Source: Bordetella parapertussis (lineage in GTDB: Bacteria; Pseudomonadota; Gammaproteobacteria; Burkholderiales; Burkholderiaceae_C). Taken from it: DNA of 5,340 nucleotides. Location of the stretch: assembly GCA_945882755.1 (NCBI GenBank), contig CAMCWS010000128.1, positions 1 through 5,340 on the forward strand, written 5' to 3'. Shown one piece after another: positions 1 to 5,340 of this stretch. Positions within the stretch are counted from its first letter, which is position 1; every line of letters begins with the position of its first letter. The notes beneath the pieces are model-generated. The model searched no databases, was not told where the DNA came from, and saw only the letters and a program-made list of their open reading frames with translations. Both the position numbers and the translations under genes were made by a program.

Positions 1-1
1 C

Positions 2-103
2 AAGACACCATTTTTCCATGAACCACTGTTCTATCGTGTCCTTTCAAAGGACAAACTAGCCTATCTAGCATGCCCCTTCCTGATCAACGCTATTTGTGGG
101 TAA
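2..103 (+). CDS. Possible C-terminal end of a gene cut by the left window edge
   Basis: One frame is open from the left edge to a TAA at 101-103, giving 33 residues that end in FLINAICG. The other two + frames stop early (TGA at 19-21; TAG just before 60). The composition is protein-like, with aromatic and hydrophobic residues (KTPFFHEPLFYRV near the edge), so this may be the tail of a real gene upstream. The stretch is too short to assign to a family, and an open run of this length is common by chance. I do not recognise it. Confidence 0.25.
   Translation, partial: KTPFFHEPLFYRVLSKDKLAYLACPFLINAICG
38..52. repeat. Perfect 7-bp inverted repeat with a 1-base centre
   Basis: GTCCTTT (38-44), a central C and AAAGGAC (46-52) form a perfect palindrome. 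The one-base centre is too tight for an ordinary hairpin loop and no T-run follows, so it does not look like a rho-independent terminator. It could be a binding site for a dimeric protein, or chance. It lies inside the possible open frame at the left edge. Confidence 0.35.
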
Positions 104-125
104 TTGATTTATTGTGAAACCGCAG

Positions 126-358
126 TGTGGCATTCCCCCAATTCAGTAGACATTTAATAATGTCAAAACTGGAGTGGAGTGGAAGAAATGAAGAGAACAA
201 GATATACGGCTGAATTCAAGTTAGAAGCTGTCAAACAATTTATCGACAAGGGCCATACTGTTGTTGATGTAGCCAAGCGACTTGGAATTGCTGAAGGTGT
301 TCTGTACACATGGGTTAGCAAGTTCAAGAAAGCGGATGAACCCGTCACAGGCGAGCTG
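126..358 (+). mobile_element. Left-end remnant of an IS3-family insertion sequence
   Basis: The stretch starts with TGTGGCATTCCCCCAATTCA and continues into GTAGACA. A TG start, a C-run and an AGTAGACA block are what I recall for termini of IS3-family elements. orfA begins about 60 bp inside, the usual distance for this family. Similarity to OrfA stops around 358, so the rest of orfA, all of orfB (the DDE transposase) and the right terminus are missing. Without the right end, the target-site duplication (expected 3-4 bp, ending at 125) cannot be confirmed. The left boundary is inferred; the truncation is clear because no orfB follows. Confidence 0.65.
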
Positions 359-424
359 TGTTGTGGGTTTGCGCTGCACCTTCGCTTTGATTTTTTTGTG
401 AGGCCAGGCTCATGGATTCTTTGA
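188..424 (+). pseudogene. Truncated IS3-family transposase OrfA (HTH domain only)
   Basis: The first 57 residues, starting MKRTRYTAEFKLEAVKQ, are a typical IS3-family OrfA: a helix-turn-helix (HTH_Tnp_1 type) with VVDVAKRLGI and VLYTWVSKFKKADEP as the core helices. The ATG at 188 is preferred over a GTG at 179 in the same frame because family members begin at this methionine, and the purine-rich GGAGTGGAGTGGAAG lies just upstream. After VTGEL (about 358) the similarity ends and the frame reads 21 unrelated residues to a TGA at 422-424. The leucine-zipper tail and the frameshift region that joins OrfA to OrfB are absent. The product could still bind DNA but cannot transpose. The dead frame overlaps the first codons of the next gene by 13 bp. 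Confidence 0.8.
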
Positions 425-1455
425 CACAAATTGCATTAGGCGCTTCAATTGGGGTGGCCGTCATGGGCCGGCGAACGGCCGCTTGGAAGGCCGCGCTATG
501 GGGTGGGGTGGCCGGTTTGCTGCCCGACCTTGATGTGCTCCTAGACCACGGGGACCCGATCCTCAACATGGTTTTGCACCGCGCCGAAACACACGCGCTG
601 TTTTGGTTGGCCTTGGCCTCGTGGCCTTTGGCGTGGTGTGTTTCGCGCATCCAAGGTCAGGCGCATGAGCTGCGCCGTTGGTGGGCGGTGATCGCCTTGG
701 CTTTGATGACGCACCCTATTCTGGATTGGTTCACGATTTACGGCACTCAGTTGTTCTTGCCTTTCACCGACGAGGCTTTGGGTTTGGGCAGTTTGTTCAT
801 CATCGATCCGCTCTACAGCTTGCCCTTAATGGCCGGTGTGGTCTGGGCTCTTCGTGGCAGCCTCGTGGGTTGGCGTGCCAACAGCTTCGGTTTGGTGTGG
901 AGCTGCATGTACATCGCGTGGAGCGTGGTGGCGCAGCAGCACGTCTTGCAGCATGCCCACACATCGTTGCGCGCCGCGGGTCTGTCCACCGAGCAGGTGT
1001 TCGCCACCCCCGCACCCTTCAGTACCGCTTTGTGGCGTGTGGTGGCTGTGGATGGTGACCATTTGCACGAGGGGTTTTATGCCTTGTTGGACGGGGGACG
1101 ACCGATGCGTTTTGATGCGTTTGAGCGCGGAACTACCTTGTTGATGCAAAACGCCGGTCACCCGCAGGTGCAGCGTTTGCAGCGCTTCGCCGATGGTTTT
1201 GTGAGCCTGCGTCAAGATGTGAATGGGGACTTGTGGATCAGTGATTGGCGCATGGGCCAATACCCCAACTTTTTCTTCACCTTCAACATTGGCCCGCCTT
1301 TGACCAATGGACAGACACCCCCCGTGGCCACCCAAGAGCGGCGCACGATGGCCGTGGGCGCTGGCTTGGCCTGGCTGGGTACGCGTATGCGCGGCAACGA
1401 CATAGATCCGCCGCGCGGACCAGGGCAAAACAGACAGCAGGGTCATACACAGTGA
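412..1455 (+). CDS. YdjM-like membrane-bound metal-dependent hydrolase (DUF457 family)
   Basis: The 347-residue protein opens with MDSLTQIALGASIG, a start typical of this inner-membrane family. Candidate metal-site residues follow in family order: GLLPDLDVLL (36-44, P38/D39/D41), HRAETHAL (H56, H61) and THPILDWFTIYGTQ (H101, D105). Hydrophobic segments lie near 8-20, 26-38, 62-80, 90-106, 128-148 and 155-173. The rest (about 200-300, with LWRVVAVDGDHLHEGFY) is a soluble C-terminal domain. The family is linked to membrane or phospholipid metabolism, but the substrate is unknown. GTGAGG at 398-403 is a ribosome binding site 8 bp from the ATG. The gene is about 60% GC by sample-line counts, far above the downstream genes, which suggests a different origin. 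It sits directly behind the IS remnant, so transcription from the IS end is possible. The hydrophilic tail after 325 looks unconserved. Confidence 0.85.
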   Translation: MDSLTQIALGASIGVAVMGRRTAAWKAALWGGVAGLLPDLDVLLDHGDPILNMVLHRAETHALFWLALASWPLAWCVSRIQGQAHELRRWWAVIALALMTHPILDWFTIYGTQLFLPFTDEALGLGSLFIIDPLYSLPLMAGVVWALRGSLVGWRANSFGLVWSCMYIAWSVVAQQHVLQHAHTSLRAAGLSTEQVFATPAPFSTALWRVVAVDGDHLHEGFYALLDGGRPMRFDAFERGTTLLMQNAGHPQVQRLQRFADGFVSLRQDVNGDLWISDWRMGQYPNFFFTFNIGPPLTNGQTPPVATQERRTMAVGAGLAWLGTRMRGNDIDPPRGPGQNRQQGHTQ

Positions 1456-1514
1456 ATCTGCAACGCCTTATGAGGAGTCTTAAAAGATTTGATCAGGGTT
1501 TTTCCGGGGATTAT

Positions 1515-1542
1515 TTGCACAAAAGAATTGAACCTTGATACT
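1515..1542 (+). promoter_or_regulatory. Candidate sigma-70 promoter of the MGMT-family pseudogene
   Basis: TTGCAC (1515-1520) and GATACT (1537-1542), separated by 16 bp, each match the -35 and -10 consensus at four or five of six positions. They lie 28 bp before the pseudogene ATG, with GGAG at 1561-1564 as a ribosome binding site. If real, it drives only a broken gene. It is predicted by eye. Confidence 0.4.
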
Positions 1543-1570
1543 CTTAGGAACCTAACTAACGGAGTCCGCT

Positions 1571-1886
1571 ATGCCAAGAGCGAGGAAAACATGGGCTGAG
1601 AAGATGAAGGCAAAACCGCCTCATCATGTCATTTATTTCCATCCAAGCTTTCAGGCGCAGACTCACAGAGAAAAACAACTGTGACGCCAGCTGCCCAGTA
1701 TCAACGCCCATTTTTCTCAGAATCGTTGCGGAGCACACTTGGGAAGAGTTCAGCCGAACCGGCAGTACAAAAAATCTCGCACCATTTTGGCGGGTTATGG
1801 AGTCAAGTTCAACCATGGCAAAGAAACTGAATTTTGATTCCGCGTGGATTGACGTACAGCAGGAACTTGAAAAGAAGAATACTTAG
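1571..1886 (+). pseudogene. MGMT-family (alkyltransferase-like) protein gene, broken by internal deletion and frameshift
   Basis: Two frames carry consecutive parts of one small family, annotated as MGMT family proteins related to the DNA-binding domain of O6-alkylguanine-DNA alkyltransferase. From 1571, MPRARKTWAEKMKAKPPH is the family N-terminus (KTW-EKM/L, PPHVV), but this frame drifts off and stops at a TGA at 1682-1684. The C-terminal two-thirds is in another frame from about 1635 to a TAG at 1884-1886: ISIQAFRRRL, CDASCPVSTPIFLRIVAE, APFWRVMESSSTMAKKL and FDSAWI. Compared with full-length members as I remember them (about 120-130 residues), roughly 35-40 residues between PPHVV and the SIPQ-like segment are missing, with a change of frame at about 1628-1637. 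The family lacks the catalytic PCHR cysteine motif, so it would be a DNA-lesion binder rather than a methyltransferase. The start has GGAG 7 bp upstream. An ATG at 1626 could in principle yield an 86-residue C-terminal fragment, but it has no good ribosome site. Confidence 0.8.
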
Positions 1887-2002
1887 CTGAGGTCTCACAG
1901 CTTGCAATGCCGCGTGAGTAGGGTTCTTCAATTCTGATGCTTCGTAACACCATACTTCTGTTCCCATTTGATAATGGCTAACTTACAGTCGAAACCATAT
2001 AA
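1887..2002. other. Intergenic stretch without a recognisable feature
   Basis: These 116 bp separate the pseudogene from the membrane protein gene. A GATAAT hexamer at 1970-1975 resembles a -10 box about 27 bp before the next ATG, but I see no -35 at a proper distance. There is no hairpin with a T-run, so no terminator can be called. The leader of the downstream gene must lie here if that gene is transcribed on its own. Confidence 0.4.
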
Positions 2003-2785
2003 ATGAAATATATGTACAAATATCAAGAATGGATAGGTTTAGAGTGGCAGTGGCTTAGCTTGACTTCAAAGTTTTTAGTTGGCTATGGAATGCTCATGCT
2101 GATTACTCTGATGATTACTTATGTATGGTCTCTCAATGATCACCGTTTTATTCGAGAGGTTGGTATTTGGGTGAAACCCATGAAGTTCATGGCGTCAACT
2201 GCCTTGTTTGCATTGACGACAGTTTGGGTTCTAAAGGTTGCTCATTCAAGCGTGGATCAAACTGAAGTCTTTGGCTGGATAGTCGCGTTGCTGGTAGCAA
2301 CTTCTTTGTTTGAAGTGGTTTACATCACTTATCAAGCTGCTCAAGGTTCTGGTTCCCATTACAACGTCAGTGACCCATTCCATGCATTCATGTTTGGTGT
2401 GATGGCCATTGCTGCTGTTGGCTTGACCGCCTCACAAGTTTGGTTGGCATGGGAGATTTGGAAAGAACAAAAAAACGCAGACATCCCCATTGAAACACTG
2501 GGTGTGATCATTGGACTTGTAATGACATTTGTCCTTTCAACGATCAGTGGTTTCATGCTGGGTGGCAATCAGCCTCCAGCAGGTCAAGGAACTCCCATTG
2601 TGGGTTGGCATTTGTATAAGGATATTCGTCCAGCACATTTTCTTGGTGTTCATGCCCAGCAATTGATCCCAATATGGAGTTTGATAGCTGCTAAGTTCAT
2701 GGGTTCATTTGGCCACATTGGATTGCTGGCAGGATCTATGCTGTATGTGGTGCTCTGGGGAATCTCTACATGGCTCAGCTTATGA
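2003..2785 (+). CDS. Uncharacterised seven-helix integral membrane protein
   Basis: The 260-residue protein is intact and strongly hydrophobic. I place helices near 22-43, 60-80, 90-112, 126-150, 165-187, 212-232 and 236-258. Motif-like stretches sit between or at the ends of helices: NDHRFIREVGIWVKPMKF (45-62), YITYQAAQGSGSHYN (107-121), SGFMLGGNQ (182-190) and RPAHFLGVHAQQLIP (209-223). Dense polar and histidine residues (H119, H127, H203, H212, H217, H238) in an otherwise apolar protein suggest a metal, heme or quinone site, but that is inference. I have seen similar unnamed proteins with WVKP-KF and HF-G-HA-Q motifs in proteobacteria and know no function. The ATG at 2003 has no clear Shine-Dalgarno; an ATG at 2012 would shorten it by three residues. 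GC is about 43-47%, unlike the 412-1455 gene. It converges on the TonB receptor gene with a 68-bp gap, so the two are not an operon. Confidence 0.85.
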   Translation: MKYMYKYQEWIGLEWQWLSLTSKFLVGYGMLMLITLMITYVWSLNDHRFIREVGIWVKPMKFMASTALFALTTVWVLKVAHSSVDQTEVFGWIVALLVATSLFEVVYITYQAAQGSGSHYNVSDPFHAFMFGVMAIAAVGLTASQVWLAWEIWKEQKNADIPIETLGVIIGLVMTFVLSTISGFMLGGNQPPAGQGTPIVGWHLYKDIRPAHFLGVHAQQLIPIWSLIAAKFMGSFGHIGLLAGSMLYVVLWGISTWLSL

Positions 2786-2853
2786 AAATTCATTTTGCTG
2801 ATGAGAATGATGTCCACGCCAGATCCACCGCCATAGCCAATGTATTTTTCAAT

Positions 2854-4968
2854 TCAATTGAAGGTGTACTTAACACCAATCTGAATCAAACGGGGCATAC
2901 CCACCAAAATCCCACGCGTACGGTCAACAACATATGTTTTGTCGAGCAAATTCTTCCCTGTTACAAATGCTGATAGAGCTTTATCAAACCTGTAATTGAG
3001 GCTGGTATTCCACACGGTATAGGCCGCAATTTCTCCCTTTTGCCCATCTGCTGTCGGTGCAACCGTGTTCGCAAAATCCGAGAACTGGCTTCCTACATAT
3101 TGGGCTTCTAGTTCCCCTTTGATAGCTCCCACCTTATAGCCCACGGCTGCTGTCAATGTATTTTCTGGGGCATAAGCTTGGCGCTTTCCTTGTGAGCCCA
3201 CTGTTTCGCCTGTAGACACGTTACGAAAGGCTTCTGTCTGTTCAGCGGTAGGAAGCCATGTGTAGGCCAGTCGGCCGAAAACGCCAGACACAAAATCAGC
3301 ACTGGCCGCAAGCTCAATTCCTTCAAACAAGCCTTTTCCTTGTGACAGTGGAGTACTTCCACCCGCAATCGATCCAACAGCTATCAAATTGTCATAAGCG
3401 TTTCTGAAATAGGCACCTTGTACAGAAACTTTTTTCATGGGTTGGATTCGAAAACCCACTTCAAAGTTCTTGGATTTTTCTTCGCTGACTTCAGTGACCG
3501 TGCCTGTACTGCCTATCATATCTTCGACACGGGGAGGCGCAAACCCTTTATGCAAGCTTGAAAAAATAGTCAGCGTATCCGTTGGGTTCCAAGTAGCACC
3601 TATCCCTGGCGTAAACGCATAAACGTTGCTCTCACCTGTCTGTGCTGTCAGAAGGTTATTTCTCTCGGCACGGATTGATTCATAGCGTGCTATGGGCGTC
3701 ACTGTAAATTTTCCAATATCAAAGCGGTTTGCTATAAAGCCAGAGTAAGCTCTGGTATTTCGCAGATTGTTTTCGGCCAATGTCCCGCTTCTTGCTGTTG
3801 GCGAAGTGCCATTGATCTGCCGGCGGTTCTGTTCTTCAAAATGGATGCGAGCACCTGCTTGAAACTCCCCCAGACTATGCGTGACCGTTATTCGAGGCTC
3901 GACTCCCCAAGTTTCGTAGCTACGTAGACGCCCTTGGATGGAGTTACAGCTGTCCGGATTGATGACAACGCCAGCTAAACGCGATGGGTTAAGTGCTGCA
4001 CATTGCCCATCTTGACTGGTGCTGGCCTGACGCCACCAGTCACGGTCAAATTTTGAGTAACACACGCTGGTGATCAAGGTGGTTTGTTCAGTGACAAGAA
4101 AATCGTGGGTTATTGATAGGCCAGTTCTCTGCGCTTCAAACCGATCATTTTTAAACGGGTTATAGCTTGCTCCAAGATTTTCGAATTCTGCTTGCGTAAG
4201 CCCGGAGTAGGTCTGTACCGAGTCTTCTTTGTAGAGGTTTGTGCGAAGGGTGATAGCCTGGCGTTCGCTCATTTCAGTGCTGTACTTGATGTTGAGGTCA
4301 TCCAGTTTGTGAGACATATTGTCACGTGCACCGTCACCTTGCTTGAGCCCATAGTCCAAGTTCAAACCGCTTCCGCCAATGCTCATCTTGCCGTTGGAGT
4401 AATCTCGATTGCCCATCACCCCCTGAACATAACCGCCAAAAGCCTGCCGAGGCGCAGGGGTGATGTAATTCACCACACCACCCACGGTTTGTGGGCCAAA
4501 CATCAGAGAACTTGCGCCTTTGAGTACTTCAATTCGCTCATAGCGATCCACCATCGGGTGGTAATAACTAGCGTTGTCCCCATAAGGCGCATAAGCCAAT
4601 GCAAGCCCATCTTCAAGCAAGGTGATCTTGGTAGACCGTGTCGGATTCAAGCCCCGCATGGCGATATTGGGGCGTAAGCCAAAGCCCTCTTCATCGCGAG
4701 CATGTACGCCTGCGACTTTGCGCAATGCTTCATTGACAGTGAAAACGTGGGCGTCCTCCAGTTCCTTCTTCCCCAGAATCTGCCCAGCACCACCAAGGCT
4801 TGTGAGATTTTCTTCCCCGCCGATCACAAAGACGGTTGCCATACTCGTTTCTGGGGAGGTTTCCTGTGTGTGACCGACAGAAATACCTATGTGTGCATAG
4901 GCAACTGCAAGTAGTAGAAGTTTGGTACACGACCATGTTTGAAATGGCTCTTGCTTAATGGTTTCCAT
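2854..4968 (-). CDS. FecA-like TonB-dependent outer-membrane receptor for a ferric chelate
   Basis: The 704-residue protein has a hydrophobic signal segment (about 16-31, LLLLAVAYAHIGISV) after a polar start, then a possible TonB box (MATVFVIGG, 43-51). The plug domain spans about 65-172: VNEALRKVAGV (78-88), LRPNIAMRGLNPTRS (98-112), LLEDGLALAYAPYGD (117-131), RIEVLKGASSLMFGPQT (145-161) and GGVVNYIT. This is the FecA-type plug pattern. A 22-strand barrel should fill the rest, ending in GMPRLIQIGVKYTFN; the final N after the usual terminal F is slightly unusual. The length is normal. There is no N-terminal signalling domain before the TonB box, so it is a transporter only and not a FecA/FecR-type transducer. 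C323 and C341 lie in a probable extracellular loop and may pair. The start is supported by AAGGA at 4976-4980, 7 bp upstream. The Fur box upstream indicates iron repression. The exact siderophore cannot be told. Confidence 0.95.
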   Translation of the reverse strand: METIKQEPFQTWSCTKLLLLAVAYAHIGISVGHTQETSPETSMATVFVIGGEENLTSLGGAGQILGKKELEDAHVFTVNEALRKVAGVHARDEEGFGLRPNIAMRGLNPTRSTKITLLEDGLALAYAPYGDNASYYHPMVDRYERIEVLKGASSLMFGPQTVGGVVNYITPAPRQAFGGYVQGVMGNRDYSNGKMSIGGSGLNLDYGLKQGDGARDNMSHKLDDLNIKYSTEMSERQAITLRTNLYKEDSVQTYSGLTQAEFENLGASYNPFKNDRFEAQRTGLSITHDFLVTEQTTLITSVCYSKFDRDWWRQASTSQDGQCAALNPSRLAGVVINPDSCNSIQGRLRSYETWGVEPRITVTHSLGEFQAGARIHFEEQNRRQINGTSPTARSGTLAENNLRNTRAYSGFIANRFDIGKFTVTPIARYESIRAERNNLLTAQTGESNVYAFTPGIGATWNPTDTLTIFSSLHKGFAPPRVEDMIGSTGTVTEVSEEKSKNFEVGFRIQPMKKVSVQGAYFRNAYDNLIAVGSIAGGSTPLSQGKGLFEGIELAASADFVSGVFGRLAYTWLPTAEQTEAFRNVSTGETVGSQGKRQAYAPENTLTAAVGYKVGAIKGELEAQYVGSQFSDFANTVAPTADGQKGEIAAYTVWNTSLNYRFDKALSAFVTGKNLLDKTYVVDRTRGILVGMPRLIQIGVKYTFN

Positions 4969-5000
4969 GATGTTTTCCTTCTGTGCAAAAAAGTGAGGCC

Positions 5001-5006
5001 ATCATA
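5001..5006 (-). promoter_or_regulatory. Candidate -10 element of the TonB receptor gene
   Basis: On the minus strand this reads TATGAT, five of six to the TATAAT consensus. It predicts a start near 4994 and a leader of about 25 nt before the ATG, with the AAGGA ribosome site inside it. The -35 position (about 5023-5030) falls within the Fur box and is a poor match to TTGACA. Confidence 0.5.
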
Positions 5007-5014
5007 AGCTAAAT

Positions 5015-5033
5015 AAGAATGATTCGCATTAAC
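5015..5033 (-). promoter_or_regulatory. Fur box (iron-responsive operator)
   Basis: On the minus strand the 19-mer GTTAATGCGAATCATTCTT matches the classical Fur consensus GATAATGATAATCATTATC at 14 of 19 positions, including the core AATCATT. It lies just upstream of the -10 and covers the -35 region of the receptor gene, so Fur bound here would block RNA polymerase when iron is plentiful. It is 83 bp upstream of the divergent bactofilin gene, so an effect there is possible but not shown. Confidence 0.8.
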
Positions 5034-5070
5034 TTTTAAAAGCAGGGGTTTTTACATCATTCATTCCGCA

Positions 5071-5086
5071 AAAACGCTATAAAACG
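5071..5086. repeat. AAAACG direct repeat spaced by one helical turn
   Basis: AAAACG occurs at 5071-5076 and 5081-5086, ten bases apart, upstream of the bactofilin gene. A TATAAA at 5078-5083 between and overlapping the copies could be a -10 box for that gene; no clear -35 is seen at 16-18 bp. It could be a small operator at this promoter or chance. Confidence 0.3.
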
Positions 5087-5116
5087 TTGAGTGTTGCTAG
5101 CAGATCAACTTGCAAT

Positions 5117-5340
5117 ATGATGACTATTAATCAACCAAAATTAATTACCTCTATGTCTAATGTTTCAAGCCTCAACAATGATTTGTTCATACCCGATGGT
5201 GTCACCTTCGTTGGCTCCATCAATGTGCCAGTATTTGCTCAAATAAATGGCGACATATCTGGCGAAATTAATTGCAAAGAACTGGAAGTGGGACCAAAAG
5301 GAAACATCAAAGGAAAAGTTCAGGCCCAAGGAATACAAGT
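5117..5340 (+). CDS. Bactofilin family cytoskeletal protein, N-terminal part (runs off the window)
   Basis: The frame is open from ATG ATG at 5117/5120 to the edge, 74 codons. After a short polar lead (MMTINQPKLITSMSNVSSLN) comes the bactofilin (DUF583) repeat pattern: IPDGVTFVGSINVPVFAQ, INGDISGEINCKELEVG and PKGNIKGKVQAQGIQV. These short strand-turn repeats with regularly spaced V/I and G build the right-handed beta-helix that polymerises without nucleotide. Bactofilins act at the cytoplasmic face of the inner membrane in cell shape, stalk formation or polar organisation. Full-length members are about 100-180 residues, so roughly half is missing. There is no clear Shine-Dalgarno before 5117 or before the in-frame ATG at 5153, so the start is uncertain. 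It is AT-rich (a sample line is about 37% GC). The gene is divergent from the TonB receptor with a 148-bp shared intergenic region. Confidence 0.85.
   Translation, partial: MMTINQPKLITSMSNVSSLNNDLFIPDGVTFVGSINVPVFAQINGDISGEINCKELEVGPKGNIKGKVQAQGIQ

Noticed and set aside
826..1446. 206-codon open frame on the minus strand opposite the hydrolase gene
   Set aside because: It is exactly antisense to a well-supported gene in GC-rich DNA, where stop codons are scarce. The translation has no recognisable family and is rich in H, Q, R and G as in typical shadow frames.
1981..2002. Shine-Dalgarno for the 260-residue membrane protein
   Set aside because: No GGAG- or AAGG-like sequence lies 5-12 bp before the ATG at 2003 or the ATG at 2012, so the start rests on the open frame alone.
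2802..2816. Second Fur-like sequence (TGAGAATGATGTCCA) between the convergent genes
   Set aside because: Only the left half matches well, and it sits between two converging gene ends, where there is no promoter to control.
2786..2853. Terminator between the convergent membrane protein and receptor genes
   Set aside because: I looked for a GC-rich stem followed by a T-run on either strand and found only weak AT-rich pairings (for example TTCAATTGAA just inside the receptor end).
4192..4677. 161-codon + strand open frame opposite the TonB receptor
   Set aside because: It lies entirely within the clear receptor plug and barrel coding sequence. It has no ribosome site of note and no family-like motif.
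1..5340. CRISPR array, tRNA, rRNA, riboswitch, toxin-antitoxin or defence genes
   Set aside because: I saw no regularly spaced repeats, no cloverleaf or conserved rRNA segments, and no proteins of those classes in any frame.

Overview
No new multi-gene system is visible. The window looks like an ordinary, partly decaying accessory stretch of a proteobacterial chromosome. The best guess is a betaproteobacterium of the Burkholderiales, based on protein flavour and the IS3-family remnant; this is inference, since no marker gene is present.

Layout, left to right. A short open frame runs off the left edge (2-103). It is followed by the left end of an IS3-family insertion sequence (about 126-358), cut off inside orfA. 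A GC-rich gene follows at 412-1455 on the + strand, for a YdjM-like membrane-bound metal-dependent hydrolase. Next is a broken MGMT-family (alkyltransferase-like) gene at 1571-1886, with an internal deletion and a frame change. An intact gene at 2003-2785 (+) encodes a seven-helix membrane protein I cannot assign. Converging on it is a FecA-like TonB-dependent siderophore receptor at 2854-4968 (-), with a good Fur box and a -10 element in its promoter. Divergent from the receptor, the start of a bactofilin gene (5117 onward, +) runs off the right edge.

The genes do not form an obvious pathway. Only the receptor with its Fur box is a clear functional unit: iron-repressed uptake of a ferric chelate across the outer membrane. 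The hydrolase gene is about 60% GC, against about 43-50% for the membrane protein and receptor and under 40% for the bactofilin start (hand counts of sample lines). With the truncated IS and the pseudogene, this suggests a mosaic region shaped by insertion and deletion. The most open question is the 260-residue membrane protein and its histidine-containing motifs.
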